In this document: positions 1 to 8,832 of the stretch, in pieces | How the letters are laid out: each line of letters begins with the position of its first letter | How positions within the stretch are numbered: position 1 is the first letter of the stretch | Source of the DNA: an uncultured Sinobacteraceae bacterium | GTDB taxonomy: Bacteria > Pseudomonadota > Gammaproteobacteria > Nevskiales > Nevskiaceae | Direction: 5' to 3' | DNA length: 64,000 bases | NCBI GenBank assembly: GCA_903822975.1 | Contig: CAIJRD010000018.1 | Span: forward strand, 38,827 to 102,826 | Program-made: the position numbers and the translations under genes | The notes under the pieces: generated by a model | Databases searched by the model: none | What the model was told of the DNA's origin: nothing | What the model saw: only the letters and a program-made list of their open reading frames with translations

Positions 1-370
1 ACTCGTTCAGCTCAAGGCCGACGAACGCAGCGCCGAACGCGCCAGTGATGGCCAGCCAGATCAGCGTGGCGGTCTGGCGGTTGCGTGCCATCTCCAGCAT
101 CGCGAAGCCGTAGGTGATCGACGAGAACAGCAGCATCGAGGTGTTGATCGCGACCACTTTGAGGTCGAACAACTGCGCCGGCCCCGGACCGGCGGCGTAG
201 TTGCGGCCGAGCACGCCGTACATCGCGAACAGCACCGCGAAGATCAGGCAGTCGCTCATCAGGTACAGCCAGAAGCCGAGCATCGTGCCGTTTTCCGGAT
301 GATGCTCCTGCGTCAGGTAGAAACTCGGCGGGTTGGCCGTATTGATCGGTTCGCTTGCAAGGCTGCTCAT
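1..370 (-). CDS. cyoC: Cytochrome o ubiquinol oxidase subunit III (partial, C-terminus outside window)
   Basis: Reading the minus strand from the ATG at 370 gives 123 residues, open to the window edge. The protein starts MSSLASEPIN and contains HHPENGTMLGFWLYLMSDC, matching the first helices of CyoC, a heme-copper oxidase subunit III of the inner membrane. The start lies 4 bp after the cyoB stop (375-377), as expected for translational coupling in a cyoABC operon. The subunit supports the proton-pumping quinol:O2 reductase formed with CyoA and CyoB. Only the N-terminal part is visible, so completeness cannot be judged. Confidence 0.93.
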   Translation of the reverse strand, partial: MSSLASEPINTANPPSFYLTQEHHPENGTMLGFWLYLMSDCLIFAVLFAMYGVLGRNYAAGPGPAQLFDLKVVAINTSMLLFSSITYGFAMLEMARNRQTATLIWLAITGAFGAAFVGLELNE

Positions 371-374
371 GGCG

Positions 375-2378
375 CTAGACCGTGGTTGCCAGAAGGCGCG
401 TGCGCGCTTGTTCGACGCGGGCGACTTCTTCGGCCGGGATATGGAAATCGCGGTCGTAGTTGAAGGTGTGTGCAATCGCGGTAGCGATCACGGCGAAAAA
501 CGCGGCCGCGCCCAACCACCAGATATGCCAGATCAGCGCGAAGCCGCAGACCAGGCTGATACCGGCCAGCACGATGCCGGCAGGCGTGCTCTTCGGCATG
601 TGGATCGGAATGAAGCCCGACAGCGGACGCACGTAGCCGCGCGACTTCATGTCCCACCAGGCGTCCTGGTCGTGCACCAGCGGCGTGAAGGCGAAGTTGT
701 ATTCCGGCGGCGGCGACGACGTCGACCACTCCAGCGTGCGGCCGTGCCAGCAATCGCCGCTGACATCGGCCAGCGCAACCCGGTTCTTGATACTGACGAA
801 CAGCTGCACCAGGAAGGCGAGGATGCCGAACAGAATCAGCACCGCGCCGAACGCGGCAATCTGGAACCAGATCTGCAGGCTTGGATCGTCGAAGTGGCTC
901 AGGCGACGCGTAACGCCCATGAGTCCGAGCACGTACAGCGGCGTGAACGCGAACCAGAAACCGCTGAGCCAGAACCAGAACGAGACCTTGCCCCAGAACG
1001 GATCGAGCTGGAAGCCGGTGGCTTTCGGGAACCAGAACGTGATGCCTGCGAATGCGCCGAACACGACGCCGCCGATGATGACGTTATGGAAATGCGCCAC
1101 TAGGAACAGGCTGTTGTGCAATTCGAAATCCGCCGGCGGCACTGCCAGCAACACGCCGGTCATGCCGCCGATGACGAAGGTGATCATGAAGCCCATGGTC
1201 CACAACATCGGCAGGTCGAAGCGGATGCGGCCGCGATACATCGTGAACAACCAGTTGAACATCTTCGCGCCGGTCGGGATCGAGATGATCATCGTGGTGA
1301 TGCCGAAGAACGAGTTGACGCTGGCACCCGAGCCCATCGTGAAGAAATGATGCAGCCACACCAGATACGACAGGATCGTGATGACGACCGTGGCGTAGAC
1401 CATCGAGGCATAGCCGAACAGGCGCTTGCCGCTGAACGTCGCCACCACTTCGGAGAACACGCCGAACACCGGCAGGATCAGGATGTAGACCTCGGGATGA
1501 CCCCAGATCCAGATCAGGTTCACGTACATCATGGCGTTGCCGCCGAAATCATTCGTGAAGAAATCCGTGCCGACGTAGCGATCCAGCGACAGCAGCACCA
1601 GCACCGCGGTCAACACCGGGAACGCGGCGACGATCAGCACGTTGGTGCACAGCGCGGTCCAGGTGAAGATCGGCATGCGCATCAGGCTCATGCCGGGCGC
1701 GCGCATCTTGATGATGGTGGCGAGGATGTTCACACCCGACAGCAAGGTGCCGATACCGGCGATCTGTAGCGACCAAATGTAGTAATCCACGCCGACGTCC
1801 GGGCTGTACGCGATGCCCGACAGGGGCGGATACGCGAGCCAGCCGGTGCGTGCGAATTCACCGATGAACAGCGACATCATCACCAGCACGGCGCCGGCGG
1901 TGGTCATCCAGAAACTGAAGTTGTTGAGAAACGGAAAGGCAACGTCGCGCGCACCGATCTGCAGCGGCACGACGTAATTCATCAGACCCGTAACCAGCGG
2001 CATCGCGACGAAGAAAATCATGATCACGCCGTGCGCGGTGAACACCTGGTCGTAATGCTCGGGCGGCAGATAGCCGACCGAACTGCCGAACGACAGCGCC
2101 TGCTGTGCGCGCATCATGATGGCGTCGGCAAAGCCGCGCAGCAGCATGATCAGGCCGAGCACGATGTACATCACGCCGATCTTCTTGTGGTCGATGCTGC
2201 AGAACCATTGGCTCCACAGATAGCCCCATGCGCGCTTGTAAGTGATGAAGCCGAGCAGCGCGAGACCGAGCGTGGCGGTACCGATGAACGTGCCGACCAG
2301 AATCGGCACGTGCAGGGGAATTGCATCCCAGCTCAGGCGGCCGAGGAGGAGTTGCATGAAGTGGGTTCGGTCTTGCAT
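375..2378 (-). CDS. cyoB: Cytochrome o ubiquinol oxidase subunit I
   Basis: This 667-residue polytopic inner-membrane protein aligns almost end to end with E. coli CyoB. It is the catalytic subunit carrying low-spin heme b, high-spin heme o and CuB, and it reduces O2 to water with proton pumping. Diagnostic stretches are [23 protein letters not shown] (a heme-ligand His), [12 protein letters not shown] (CuB His and the His-Tyr crosslink region), WLHHFFTMG (CuB His pair) and the heme-ligand segment [10 protein letters not shown]. The ATG at 2378 gives a slightly longer N-terminus than E. coli; an internal ATG at 2357 is an alternative start. It lies 60 bp downstream of cyoA and 4 bp before cyoC. 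Confidence 0.97.
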   Translation of the reverse strand: MQDRTHFMQLLLGRLSWDAIPLHVPILVGTFIGTATLGLALLGFITYKRAWGYLWSQWFCSIDHKKIGVMYIVLGLIMLLRGFADAIMMRAQQALSFGSSVGYLPPEHYDQVFTAHGVIMIFFVAMPLVTGLMNYVVPLQIGARDVAFPFLNNFSFWMTTAGAVLVMMSLFIGEFARTGWLAYPPLSGIAYSPDVGVDYYIWSLQIAGIGTLLSGVNILATIIKMRAPGMSLMRMPIFTWTALCTNVLIVAAFPVLTAVLVLLSLDRYVGTDFFTNDFGGNAMMYVNLIWIWGHPEVYILILPVFGVFSEVVATFSGKRLFGYASMVYATVVITILSYLVWLHHFFTMGSGASVNSFFGITTMIISIPTGAKMFNWLFTMYRGRIRFDLPMLWTMGFMITFVIGGMTGVLLAVPPADFELHNSLFLVAHFHNVIIGGVVFGAFAGITFWFPKATGFQLDPFWGKVSFWFWLSGFWFAFTPLYVLGLMGVTRRLSHFDDPSLQIWFQIAAFGAVLILFGILAFLVQLFVSIKNRVALADVSGDCWHGRTLEWSTSSPPPEYNFAFTPLVHDQDAWWDMKSRGYVRPLSGFIPIHMPKSTPAGIVLAGISLVCGFALIWHIWWLGAAAFFAVIATAIAHTFNYDRDFHIPAEEVARVEQARTRLLATTV

Positions 2379-2438
2379 CGGTGATTCTCGAAAAATCGAT
2401 CGGCCTGCGCGGCGTGGACGACGAAAATACGGCGGGAC

Positions 2439-3602
2439 TCAGGGGGCGAAGCGCGTAGCACCCGCATTCGGTGCGGGCGCTGCGGCGGCCGCTGCAGCGG
2501 TTGATTCGGCGGGCGCCCAGGCCGATGCCACCGTTGGTGAGTCGGAAGCGGCGCGAACCGCTGCAGGCGACGACGACACCGCGCGATCGGCCGCACACAG
2601 CGCCAGCACGTAGTTGCTGCGCGGCGCGGCGCGCGCGCCGGCATCGCGGTCGTAGGCCAGCCGCGAGACGTTATCGACCGAGGCCAGGCCGAGCCCGCCG
2701 CGCGCGTCGATGCTCATCATGTCGCGCATGCACATCTTGTTCGGCTCGACGCAGAGATTCAGGATCGCGTCGTACAGATCGGATGCGCTGTGCGCGTAGT
2801 GCTGCACCGGCAGGTTCTCGCTCGGCTGCGCGAGCTTCAAGTAATCCGCGCGCTCGAGCGCGCCGCCGCCGGCCTTGACCTGCGCCACCCAGGCGTCGAA
2901 GTCGGATGGGCTGAGTCCACGGAACTTGAAGCGCATGTGCGAGAAGCCGGCGCCGCTGTAGTTGGCGGAGAAGCCTTCGTAATCGCCGGCCTGGTTGATC
3001 ACGGCGTGCAGCTGCGTTTCCATGCCCGGCATCGCGTAGATCTGCCCGGCCAGGGCCGGCACGAAGAACGAGTTCATCACGTTCGACGCGGTGATCTGGA
3101 AGCTGATGGGCACATCGACCGGTGCGGCCAGCTCGTTGACGGTGGCGATGCCGTAGTCGGGGTAGATGAACAGCCATTTCCAGTCGAGCGCGACGACTTG
3201 CACATTCAGCGTCTTGACGTCCGCCGGCAGTTTGCGCGCGACATCGAGCCGATCGACCGGCCGATACGGATCCAGCGTATGCGTGCCGATCCAGGTGAGC
3301 GCACCGAGTGCGATGATGATCAACAGCGGCGCCGACCAGATCACCAGTTCCAGCTGTGTGGAGTGATGCCAGTCGGGTTCGTACGGCGCTTCTTGGTTGG
3401 ACGCGCGATAGCGCCAGGCGAACACAAAAGTGAGCACGATCACCGGCACGATCACCAGCAACATCAGGAACGTGGAGGCGACGATCAGGTTGCGCTGCTG
3501 CACGGCGATGTCGCCGGCCGGGTGCATGACCACGGCCTTGCAGCCGGCGATCAGCACGGCCAGCATGGGTAGCAGGGCGTTGCGCAGTGCTCGGGCGGAC
3601 AT
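2439..3602 (-). CDS. cyoA: Cytochrome o ubiquinol oxidase subunit II (lipoprotein)
   Basis: This 387-residue protein starts with a lipoprotein signal (lipobox LIAGC near residue 21). Two transmembrane helices follow (VASTFLMLLVIVPVIV and LVIWSAPLLIIIALGALTW regions), then the periplasmic cupredoxin-fold domain with SANYSGAGFSHMRFK. As in other quinol oxidases, CuA ligands are absent. It is the first gene of the cyo operon, divergent from the MFS gene across 165 bp. The protein is about 70 residues longer than E. coli CyoA; the extra tail is Ala/Pro-rich and looks disordered. The start at 3602 fits the signal peptide. Confidence 0.95.
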   Translation of the reverse strand: MSARALRNALLPMLAVLIAGCKAVVMHPAGDIAVQQRNLIVASTFLMLLVIVPVIVLTFVFAWRYRASNQEAPYEPDWHHSTQLELVIWSAPLLIIIALGALTWIGTHTLDPYRPVDRLDVARKLPADVKTLNVQVVALDWKWLFIYPDYGIATVNELAAPVDVPISFQITASNVMNSFFVPALAGQIYAMPGMETQLHAVINQAGDYEGFSANYSGAGFSHMRFKFRGLSPSDFDAWVAQVKAGGGALERADYLKLAQPSENLPVQHYAHSASDLYDAILNLCVEPNKMCMRDMMSIDARGGLGLASVDNVSRLAYDRDAGARAAPRSNYVLALCAADRAVSSSPAAVRAASDSPTVASAWAPAESTAAAAAAAPAPNAGATRFAP

Positions 3603-3767
3603 CGTCGGTGTATCGTGCTCGGGTGGTTAGGACTTGCGAGGCGCGACTCTATGCGTTTCGCACCGGCGCCTGCGATTGGACGTTTTGTCCTATCGTCCTT
3701 CGCGGCGCAGCGTGCGACTGTTCGCCCCCGCAAGATACAGTGCCCTCCTTACAGGCTTGAGAGCAGG

Positions 3768-5114
3768 ATGTCCACCGTAAGTTCAAATTCAGACGTGCAT
3801 CATCCGAGCCCCGAAAACCGGGCGTCCGCGCAAAGCCACGGCATCGCGCGCGTTGCACCAGGCGAGATCGCGATCGGCGTGGTGATCGGCCGCCTGTCGG
3901 AATTCTTCGACTTCTTCGTGTTCGGCATTGCCTCGGTGCTGGTGTTCCCCTCGGTGTTCTTCCCGTTCGTGGATGCCAAGACCGGCACGATGTATTCGTT
4001 CACCTTGTTCGCGCTGGCCTTCGTCGCGCGGCCAATCGGCTCGCTGCTGTTCCGCTTGATTCACACCTGGTACGGACGCGGCACCAAGCTCACCGTGGCC
4101 TTGTTCATGCTCGGCACTGCAACCGCCGGCATTGCGTTCTTGCCGACGTATGCCGAGGTCGGCGAGATCTCGATCATTCTGCTGGCGCTGTTCCGCTTCG
4201 CGCAGGGCATCGCGCTCGGCGGTAGCTGGGACGGTCTGCCGTCGCTGCTGGCGCTGAACGCACCGGAAAAGAAGCGCGGCTGGTACGCGATGATCCCGCA
4301 GCTCGGCGCGCCGCTCGGCTTCATGCTCGCCGCCGCACTGTTCGCCTATTTGTATTCGAGCCTGTCCACGGCGGATTTCTCTTCTTGGGGCTGGCGCTAT
4401 CCGTTCTATGTCGCGTTCGCGATCAACGTGGTCGCGCTGTTCGCGCGCCTGCGCCTGGTGATGACGCCGGAATTCAGCGAGCTATTGAAACGCCGCGAAC
4501 TGGTGCCCTCGCCGCTCGGCGAACTGTTCCGCCTGCAGGGCGCCAACATCGTGCTGGGCGCACTCGCACCGCTTGCGAGCTATGCGCTGTTCCATCTGGT
4601 CACCGTGTTCCCGCTGTCCTGGGTCACCTTGTTCAGCAAGGAATCCGTCACCGAATATCTGCTGGTGCAGATTGCCGGAGCAGCGATCGCGGTTGTGACC
4701 ATGCTCGCCTCCGGCAAGATCGCCGATCACCTCGGCCGCCGCACCACGCTCGGCATCGGCGCCGTGTTGATCGCGATCTTCAGCCTGGTCGGCATGCTGC
4801 CGCTGTTCGCCAAGGGCACGACCACCGGCGCCTACACGTTCATCCTGGTCGGCTTCGCACTGCTCGGCTTCAGCCACGCGCAGGCCGCCGGCGCCGTCAA
4901 CTCCAGCTTCGCCAGCCGCTACCGCTACAGCGGCGCCGTGCTGACTTCAGACCTCGGCTGGCTCGCCGGCGCAGCCTTCGCGCCGCTGGTTGCACTCAGC
5001 ATCGCCTCGCACTTCGGCGTCGGCTACGTCGGCCTGTATCTGCTGTCGGGTGCGATCGGAACGCTGCTGGCGCTGCGGGTAAATCGCAGCTTGGAAATGC
5101 GCGACGACGAGTAG
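3768..5114 (+). CDS. MFS transporter (metabolite:H+ symporter-like)
   Basis: About 448 residues with roughly 12 hydrophobic segments of a major facilitator. The first helix contains GRLSEFFDFFVFGIA, which resembles the metabolite:H+ symporter (ProP/ShiA-like) branch, and the loop 2-3 region has an FVARPIGSLLF motif. Charged loops such as KIADHLGRRTT in the second half match the MFS inter-helix signature. I chose the ATG at 3768 because a purine-rich GAGCAGG lies directly upstream and the hydrophilic leader is short; reading from further upstream adds an implausible Arg-rich extension. It is divergent from cyoA. The substrate cannot be read from sequence. Confidence 0.85.
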   Translation: MSTVSSNSDVHHPSPENRASAQSHGIARVAPGEIAIGVVIGRLSEFFDFFVFGIASVLVFPSVFFPFVDAKTGTMYSFTLFALAFVARPIGSLLFRLIHTWYGRGTKLTVALFMLGTATAGIAFLPTYAEVGEISIILLALFRFAQGIALGGSWDGLPSLLALNAPEKKRGWYAMIPQLGAPLGFMLAAALFAYLYSSLSTADFSSWGWRYPFYVAFAINVVALFARLRLVMTPEFSELLKRRELVPSPLGELFRLQGANIVLGALAPLASYALFHLVTVFPLSWVTLFSKESVTEYLLVQIAGAAIAVVTMLASGKIADHLGRRTTLGIGAVLIAIFSLVGMLPLFAKGTTTGAYTFILVGFALLGFSHAQAAGAVNSSFASRYRYSGAVLTSDLGWLAGAAFAPLVALSIASHFGVGYVGLYLLSGAIGTLLALRVNRSLEMRDDE

Positions 5115-5235
5115 TGCGGGGACTCTGAGTCGGGTGACGGCTCGGATCAGGGTCTGCGGAGCACGCCACTGCTGATTCAGTAGCGCTTTGCGAGAAGTCA
5201 CTGCAGCTATCAGCTGGAGCCGCGTTGCACGGGCC

Positions 5236-5283
5236 GTTCCCGTTCCCGTTCCCGTTCCCGTTCCCGTTCCCGTTCCCGTTCCC
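5236..5283. repeat. Hexanucleotide microsatellite, GTTCCC x 8
   Basis: Eight perfect head-to-tail copies of GTTCCC lie in the 565-bp space between the MFS gene (ends 5114) and the secreted-protein gene (starts 5680). The repeat is not inside a credible coding region; the minus-strand translation is a Gly-Asn-type or Gly-Thr-type simple repeat. It lies 102 bp from the 3' end of an orphan coding remnant. Slippage would change the copy number. Confidence 0.97.
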
Positions 5284-5385
5284 GAACTTGCGCAGAAAAT
5301 GATTACTTCGCAAGCTCGGGGCGGTGCGTTGGATTGCACACTATTGCCGCCCTGAGCTGCGACGATAGTGCCTTCACCCGAACGG

Positions 5386-5574
5386 TTACTTCACAACCAC
5401 GGTGCAGGCGCCTGTGCCGATCAGGTACTTGTGGGCCGACAGCACATTGGCCGTATTCGCGCCGACATCGGCATTGGTCGGCGTTCCCAGCTTCAGCGTG
5501 ATGAGCTTGTCGCAGAAGCCTGCGGGCATTTTCACGTTCACCGTTGAGTGAACGTGAGCTCCCCCCCCCGATTT
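5386..5574 (-). pseudogene. Orphan C-terminal coding remnant of unknown protein
   Basis: On the minus strand a frame runs from just inside the TGA at 5575-5577 to the TAA at 5386-5388. It reads like real protein (segments MPAGFCDKLITLKLG, NADVGANTANVLSAHKYL, GTGACTVVVK). There is no convincing start: the frame is closed upstream by the in-frame TGA beside a run of nine G (C on the plus strand, 5561-5569). The simplest reading is the tail of a secreted protein whose 5' part was lost. A frameshift in the homopolymer or a very short gene starting at an internal ATG/GTG are alternatives. Family not recognised. Confidence 0.45.
5532..5557. repeat. 10-bp perfect inverted repeat (TCACGTTCAC / GTGAACGTGA)
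   Basis: Arms at 5532-5541 and 5548-5557 are exact reverse complements with a 6-bp spacer. The repeat sits at the 5' edge of the coding remnant and immediately before the C9 run, about 120 bp upstream of the secreted-protein gene at 5680. It could be an operator for that gene, a hairpin, or the scar of a rearrangement; sequence alone does not decide. Confidence 0.6.
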
Positions 5575-5679
5575 TCAATCTGAGTGAAAAACTCCGCTGT
5601 CGACTGCTTCGGATCTACGCGTACTCTTCGGTCGAACTAGTATTCGTTGATACGGGGCGGCTAAAAAGGTCGAAGGGGA

Positions 5680-6945
5680 ATGATGATGTCAAGAGCTTTG
5701 AATTCGTTACTAGGGCTGATGTTGATTGCTTACGCCGGGGCTGCATTCTCCGCGACGACCGGACTTGAATTGATCAGTACTCCGGGTGACTACATCGGGG
5801 GCGGCATCACTCAAACTTTTCGGTCGCCGGCTTCAAACATCAAGGTTAGTGGCACTGCTTCAGTCGCACACGTGACCGTGAGCGATAACAGCACAGGATT
5901 GAATCTTGATTTCGCTTCCCCGACCAACACCACATTGCGCGTGGGCCGCTACGCGGCAGCGGAGCGTTATCCGTTTAATTCTCCTCTTGGTGCGGGTCTG
6001 TCGGTGGATGGCGATGGAAGAGGCTGCAACACGCTTAAAGGATGGTTCAGCGTCAAAGAATACGAACTCAATTCGGCAGGCGCAGTTACAAGACTCGCCA
6101 TAGACTTCGTGCAGAATTGCGAAGTCACCGGGCCGCCGCTATACGGCGCAATCCGTTTCAACAGCCAATACCCTCTTACGGTGCCGGAGGCCGCTGCGGT
6201 AGCCGGAGTGGACTTCGACGTTACCGAGGGCCAGACGGCGACCTTGGACGGCACACAATCGTTTTCCCGTGACTCTGGGGGACTTCGGTATTCCTGGCTT
6301 CAGGTCAGCGGACCGCGCATCGCGTTAACGGGCGGCACAACCGCAACGCCGAGTTTCAACGCGCCATCAGTCCGCCTTGCTGGGGCAACGCTGCGCTTCA
6401 TGCTGCTGGTTAGTGATGGGCATGGTCATCTTGGAGCGGACGATGTGATCGTTCTCGTCAACAGCAGCCGCGCACCACGGACCGAGGCGATGTTCCATGG
6501 TGATGCTGGTGATTACATCACTGGGGGGAACGCCTATTACTTCGATAAGCAAAACAGTTCGATCACGTTTTCGAACAATTTCGACGCCGGTGTGAGCGTT
6601 TCGATATCGGGCAATTCATTTTGGAGTCTCGACTTCGCCCCGCCATCGGGGAGCTCGTTGACGCCAGGCACCTACGAGAATGCGCTCCGTTTCCCATTTC
6701 AGGGCTCGGCCCCGGGGCTGAGCCTTTCGGGCGACGGTCGCGGCTGCAATACGCTCACTGGCAACTTTACTGTTTACAAGTCGAGTTTTGATGCACAAGG
6801 CAAACCCAAGACGCTGGACATTGTATTCACTCAGCATTGCGAAGGAACGCCCCCTGCGGCCTATGGAGAGGTCGTTTTAAACGCGGTGCCGCGCTCGGTC
6901 AGTTCGGCAATTCTGCTCGCCGCACGAAAGTCCATTTCCAATTGA
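5680..6945 (+). CDS. Secreted protein with duplicated beta-rich module flanking a PKD-like domain
   Basis: 421 residues. A signal peptide (MMMSRALNSLLGLMLIAYAG, cleavage near AFSA) follows AAGGGGA and three consecutive ATG codons. Residues about 26-165 and 270-410 are homologous copies. Each has a D-Y-I-x-G-G start, an L-S-x-D/G-G-D-G-R-G-C-N-T-L core, then D/F-x-Q-x-C-E and P-x-Y-G-x-x-x-x-N. Between them, about 170-262 resembles a PKD/Ig-like domain (SWLQVSGP, FMLLVSDGHG). Two cysteines per copy suggest a disulfide. Codon use is visibly AT-richer than neighbouring genes, so acquisition is plausible. Function unknown; the architecture suggests an extracytoplasmic binding or adhesion role. 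Confidence 0.8.
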   Translation: MMMSRALNSLLGLMLIAYAGAAFSATTGLELISTPGDYIGGGITQTFRSPASNIKVSGTASVAHVTVSDNSTGLNLDFASPTNTTLRVGRYAAAERYPFNSPLGAGLSVDGDGRGCNTLKGWFSVKEYELNSAGAVTRLAIDFVQNCEVTGPPLYGAIRFNSQYPLTVPEAAAVAGVDFDVTEGQTATLDGTQSFSRDSGGLRYSWLQVSGPRIALTGGTTATPSFNAPSVRLAGATLRFMLLVSDGHGHLGADDVIVLVNSSRAPRTEAMFHGDAGDYITGGNAYYFDKQNSSITFSNNFDAGVSVSISGNSFWSLDFAPPSGSSLTPGTYENALRFPFQGSAPGLSLSGDGRGCNTLTGNFTVYKSSFDAQGKPKTLDIVFTQHCEGTPPAAYGEVVLNAVPRSVSSAILLAARKSISN

Positions 6946-6956
6946 TAGCGGCACCA

Positions 6957-6990
6957 GCCGGGACGCACGTTGTCCGACCTGCGTCCCGGC
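6957..6990 (+). terminator. 11-bp perfect hairpin after the secreted-protein gene
   Basis: Arms GCCGGGACGCA (6957-6967) and TGCGTCCCGGC (6980-6990) enclose a 12-nt loop just after the stop at 6945. No T-run follows, so it may be a stabilising 3' stem rather than an intrinsic terminator. It also lies 3' of the convergent ppnN gene (stop at 7075). Confidence 0.5.
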
Positions 6991-7074
6991 AGATGAATCC
7001 GTTTGGAGCGGAATGCGCGGGCCATTTGCAGCCGGCTTGAGAGCATTGATGTGGCCGCATGCCAAAACGGCCGC

Positions 7075-8439
7075 TCACCGAACCACCCGATAACTCGGTT
7101 GATAGTCCTTGCCGGCGAGCTTCATGCGCTGCTGTGCAACGAACGACTTCAACAATTCATCCATTGGTGCCATGACTGCGGCTTCGCCACGGATTTCGAA
7201 CAAGCCGTGTTCGGCGACCGCGCGGATGCCGGATTCCTTGACGTTGCCGGCGACGATGCCGGAGAACGCGCGGCGCAGGTTGGCAGCGAGGTGGTGCGGC
7301 GGTTGGTCGCGATGCAGTTCGAGGTTGCGCATGTTGGTATGCGTGGGTTCGAACGGTTGCTGGAATTCGGCGGCGATTTTCAGCAGCCAGTTGAAGTAGT
7401 ACGCATCGTCGCGCGCTTCGCGGAATTCGCGCACGCGATGGATGCCTTCCAGTGCGCGTCGCGCAACGCGTGCGGGATCGTTGATGATGATTTCGTAGCG
7501 CGCTTGCGCAACCGGCCCGAGGGTGGCGCCGATGAACTGATCGATCTGTGCGAAATAGGCTGCGTCGGGGCCGGTGAAGATCAGCGGGAATGGAATCTCG
7601 GCGTTGTCCGGATGCAGCAGAATGCCGAGCAGGTACAGGATTTCTTCAGCAGTACCGGGGCCGCCCGGGAACACCACGATCGCATGGCCGGCGCGGACGA
7701 AAGCTTCGAGGCGTTTTTCGATGTCCGGCATGATCACCAGATCGTTGACGATCGGATTGGGTGATTCGGCCGCGATGATGCCGGGTTCGGAAATGCCGAG
7801 ATAGCGGCCGCCGCCGATACGCTGCTTGGCGTGGCCGATTGCGGCACCCTTCATGGGTCCTTTCATCGCGCCGGGTCCGCAGCCGGTGCAGATGTCGAGT
7901 CCGCGCAGGCCGAGTTGATAGCCGACTTCCTTGGTGTAGTCGTATTCGTGCCGGGGAATTGAATGTCCACCCCAGCACACCACGAGGTTCGGGCTGGCAA
8001 TCGGTTGCAGAATGTTGGCGTTGCGCAGGATGTGGAACACCGAATCGGTGATGCCTTCGCCCGACGCCAGATTGAAGCGCGGGTTGCCGCTGATCTCGTT
8101 GCTGACATAGATCAGATCGCGCAGCACGGCGGACAAGTGCTGATTGATACCGGTGATGATCTTGCCGTCGACGAAGGCAATCGCCGGCGCACGCTTGAGT
8201 TCGAGGCGAATGCCGCGTTCGTTCTGCAGCAGGCTGATCTGGAAATCGGGGTAACGCCGCAACAACTCCTGCCCATCATCGATGAAGCCGCCGCTGTTGA
8301 GCACCGCCAGCGAGCAGCGTCGCAGCAGCGGATACAGACCGCCGTGGCCGGTATCGAGCAGTTGGTTGACTTCGGATTTGGAAAGAATATCCAGCCGTCC
8401 GGTCGGAGACAGGCTGGCGTCGACTACGTCGTAGTTCAT
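7075..8439 (-). CDS. ppnN: Nucleotide 5'-monophosphate nucleosidase, LOG family
   Basis: 454 residues, the same length as E. coli PpnN (YgdH), and collinear with it. Shared landmarks are SPLGxxDxLS-type N-terminus, RCSLAVLNSG, ERGIRLEL, VVCWGGHSI, CTGCGPGAMKGPMKGAAIGHA, MPDIEKRLEAFVRAGH, FPGGPGTAEE (the LOG-family PGGxGTxxE catalytic/phosphate motif) and RRAFSGIVAGNVKE. The enzyme cleaves purine and pyrimidine monophosphates to base and ribose 5-phosphate and in E. coli is regulated by (p)ppGpp. I placed the start at 8439 (MNYDVVDASLS), which matches the family N-terminus. Monocistronic by appearance. Confidence 0.95.
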   Translation of the reverse strand: MNYDVVDASLSPTGRLDILSKSEVNQLLDTGHGGLYPLLRRCSLAVLNSGGFIDDGQELLRRYPDFQISLLQNERGIRLELKRAPAIAFVDGKIITGINQHLSAVLRDLIYVSNEISGNPRFNLASGEGITDSVFHILRNANILQPIASPNLVVCWGGHSIPRHEYDYTKEVGYQLGLRGLDICTGCGPGAMKGPMKGAAIGHAKQRIGGGRYLGISEPGIIAAESPNPIVNDLVIMPDIEKRLEAFVRAGHAIVVFPGGPGTAEEILYLLGILLHPDNAEIPFPLIFTGPDAAYFAQIDQFIGATLGPVAQARYEIIINDPARVARRALEGIHRVREFREARDDAYYFNWLLKIAAEFQQPFEPTHTNMRNLELHRDQPPHHLAANLRRAFSGIVAGNVKESGIRAVAEHGLFEIRGEAAVMAPMDELLKSFVAQQRMKLAGKDYQPSYRVVR

Positions 8440-8623
8440 GTTTTGCGGGATCGTCGAATGGGTTCGGAAGCGCGCGGGTCGCATTGATGGAATCGCGCGA
8501 AAACTCCTCTTTAGCGTTCATCGCTGCTTTGGCTGCGGCGACCAATGCTGTAATGCGCGAATTGCATCGTCTTGAAATGGAGACTTCGTTGCAAAAAAGC
8601 ACGAAGGATTCAAGCGATTGAAT

Positions 8624-8700
8624 TGGTGCGCCCGACTGGATTCGAACCAGTGACCCCTGCCTTCGGAGGGCAGTACTCTATCCAGCTGAGCTACGGGCGC
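8624..8700 (-). tRNA. tRNA-Arg (anticodon CCG)
   Basis: The reverse complement folds as a complete cloverleaf. The acceptor arm GCGCCCG pairs with CGGGCGC, the D arm contains AGCTCAGCTGGATAGAG, and the anticodon stem CTGCC/GGCAG encloses loop CTCCGAA (anticodon CCG). The T arm contains GGTTCGAATCC, and the 3' CCA is encoded (8624-8626). Length is 77 nt with CCA. It lies in the gap between ppnN and rarD. Confidence 0.96.
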
Positions 8701-8832
8701 ATTTGCGTTAGCGCGCGGCAAGAATAACCCGCGACGGCCGCGAGCGACAATCGAGCCTGCCAGCGCCGCGCCGTTAGGGCCTTAAGCCGTCCGCGTTATC
8801 ATTGCGCCCCTTTGCTGCCATTCCTATTTGCG

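Noticed and set aside
5236..5283. Possible CRISPR array
   Set aside because: Units are 6 bp with no spacers; it is a microsatellite. No CRISPR array or cas gene was seen anywhere in the window.
8518..8721. Small frame reading [24 protein letters not shown]
   Set aside because: It is the well-known spurious translation of a tRNA gene; the DNA folds as tRNA-Arg(CCG).
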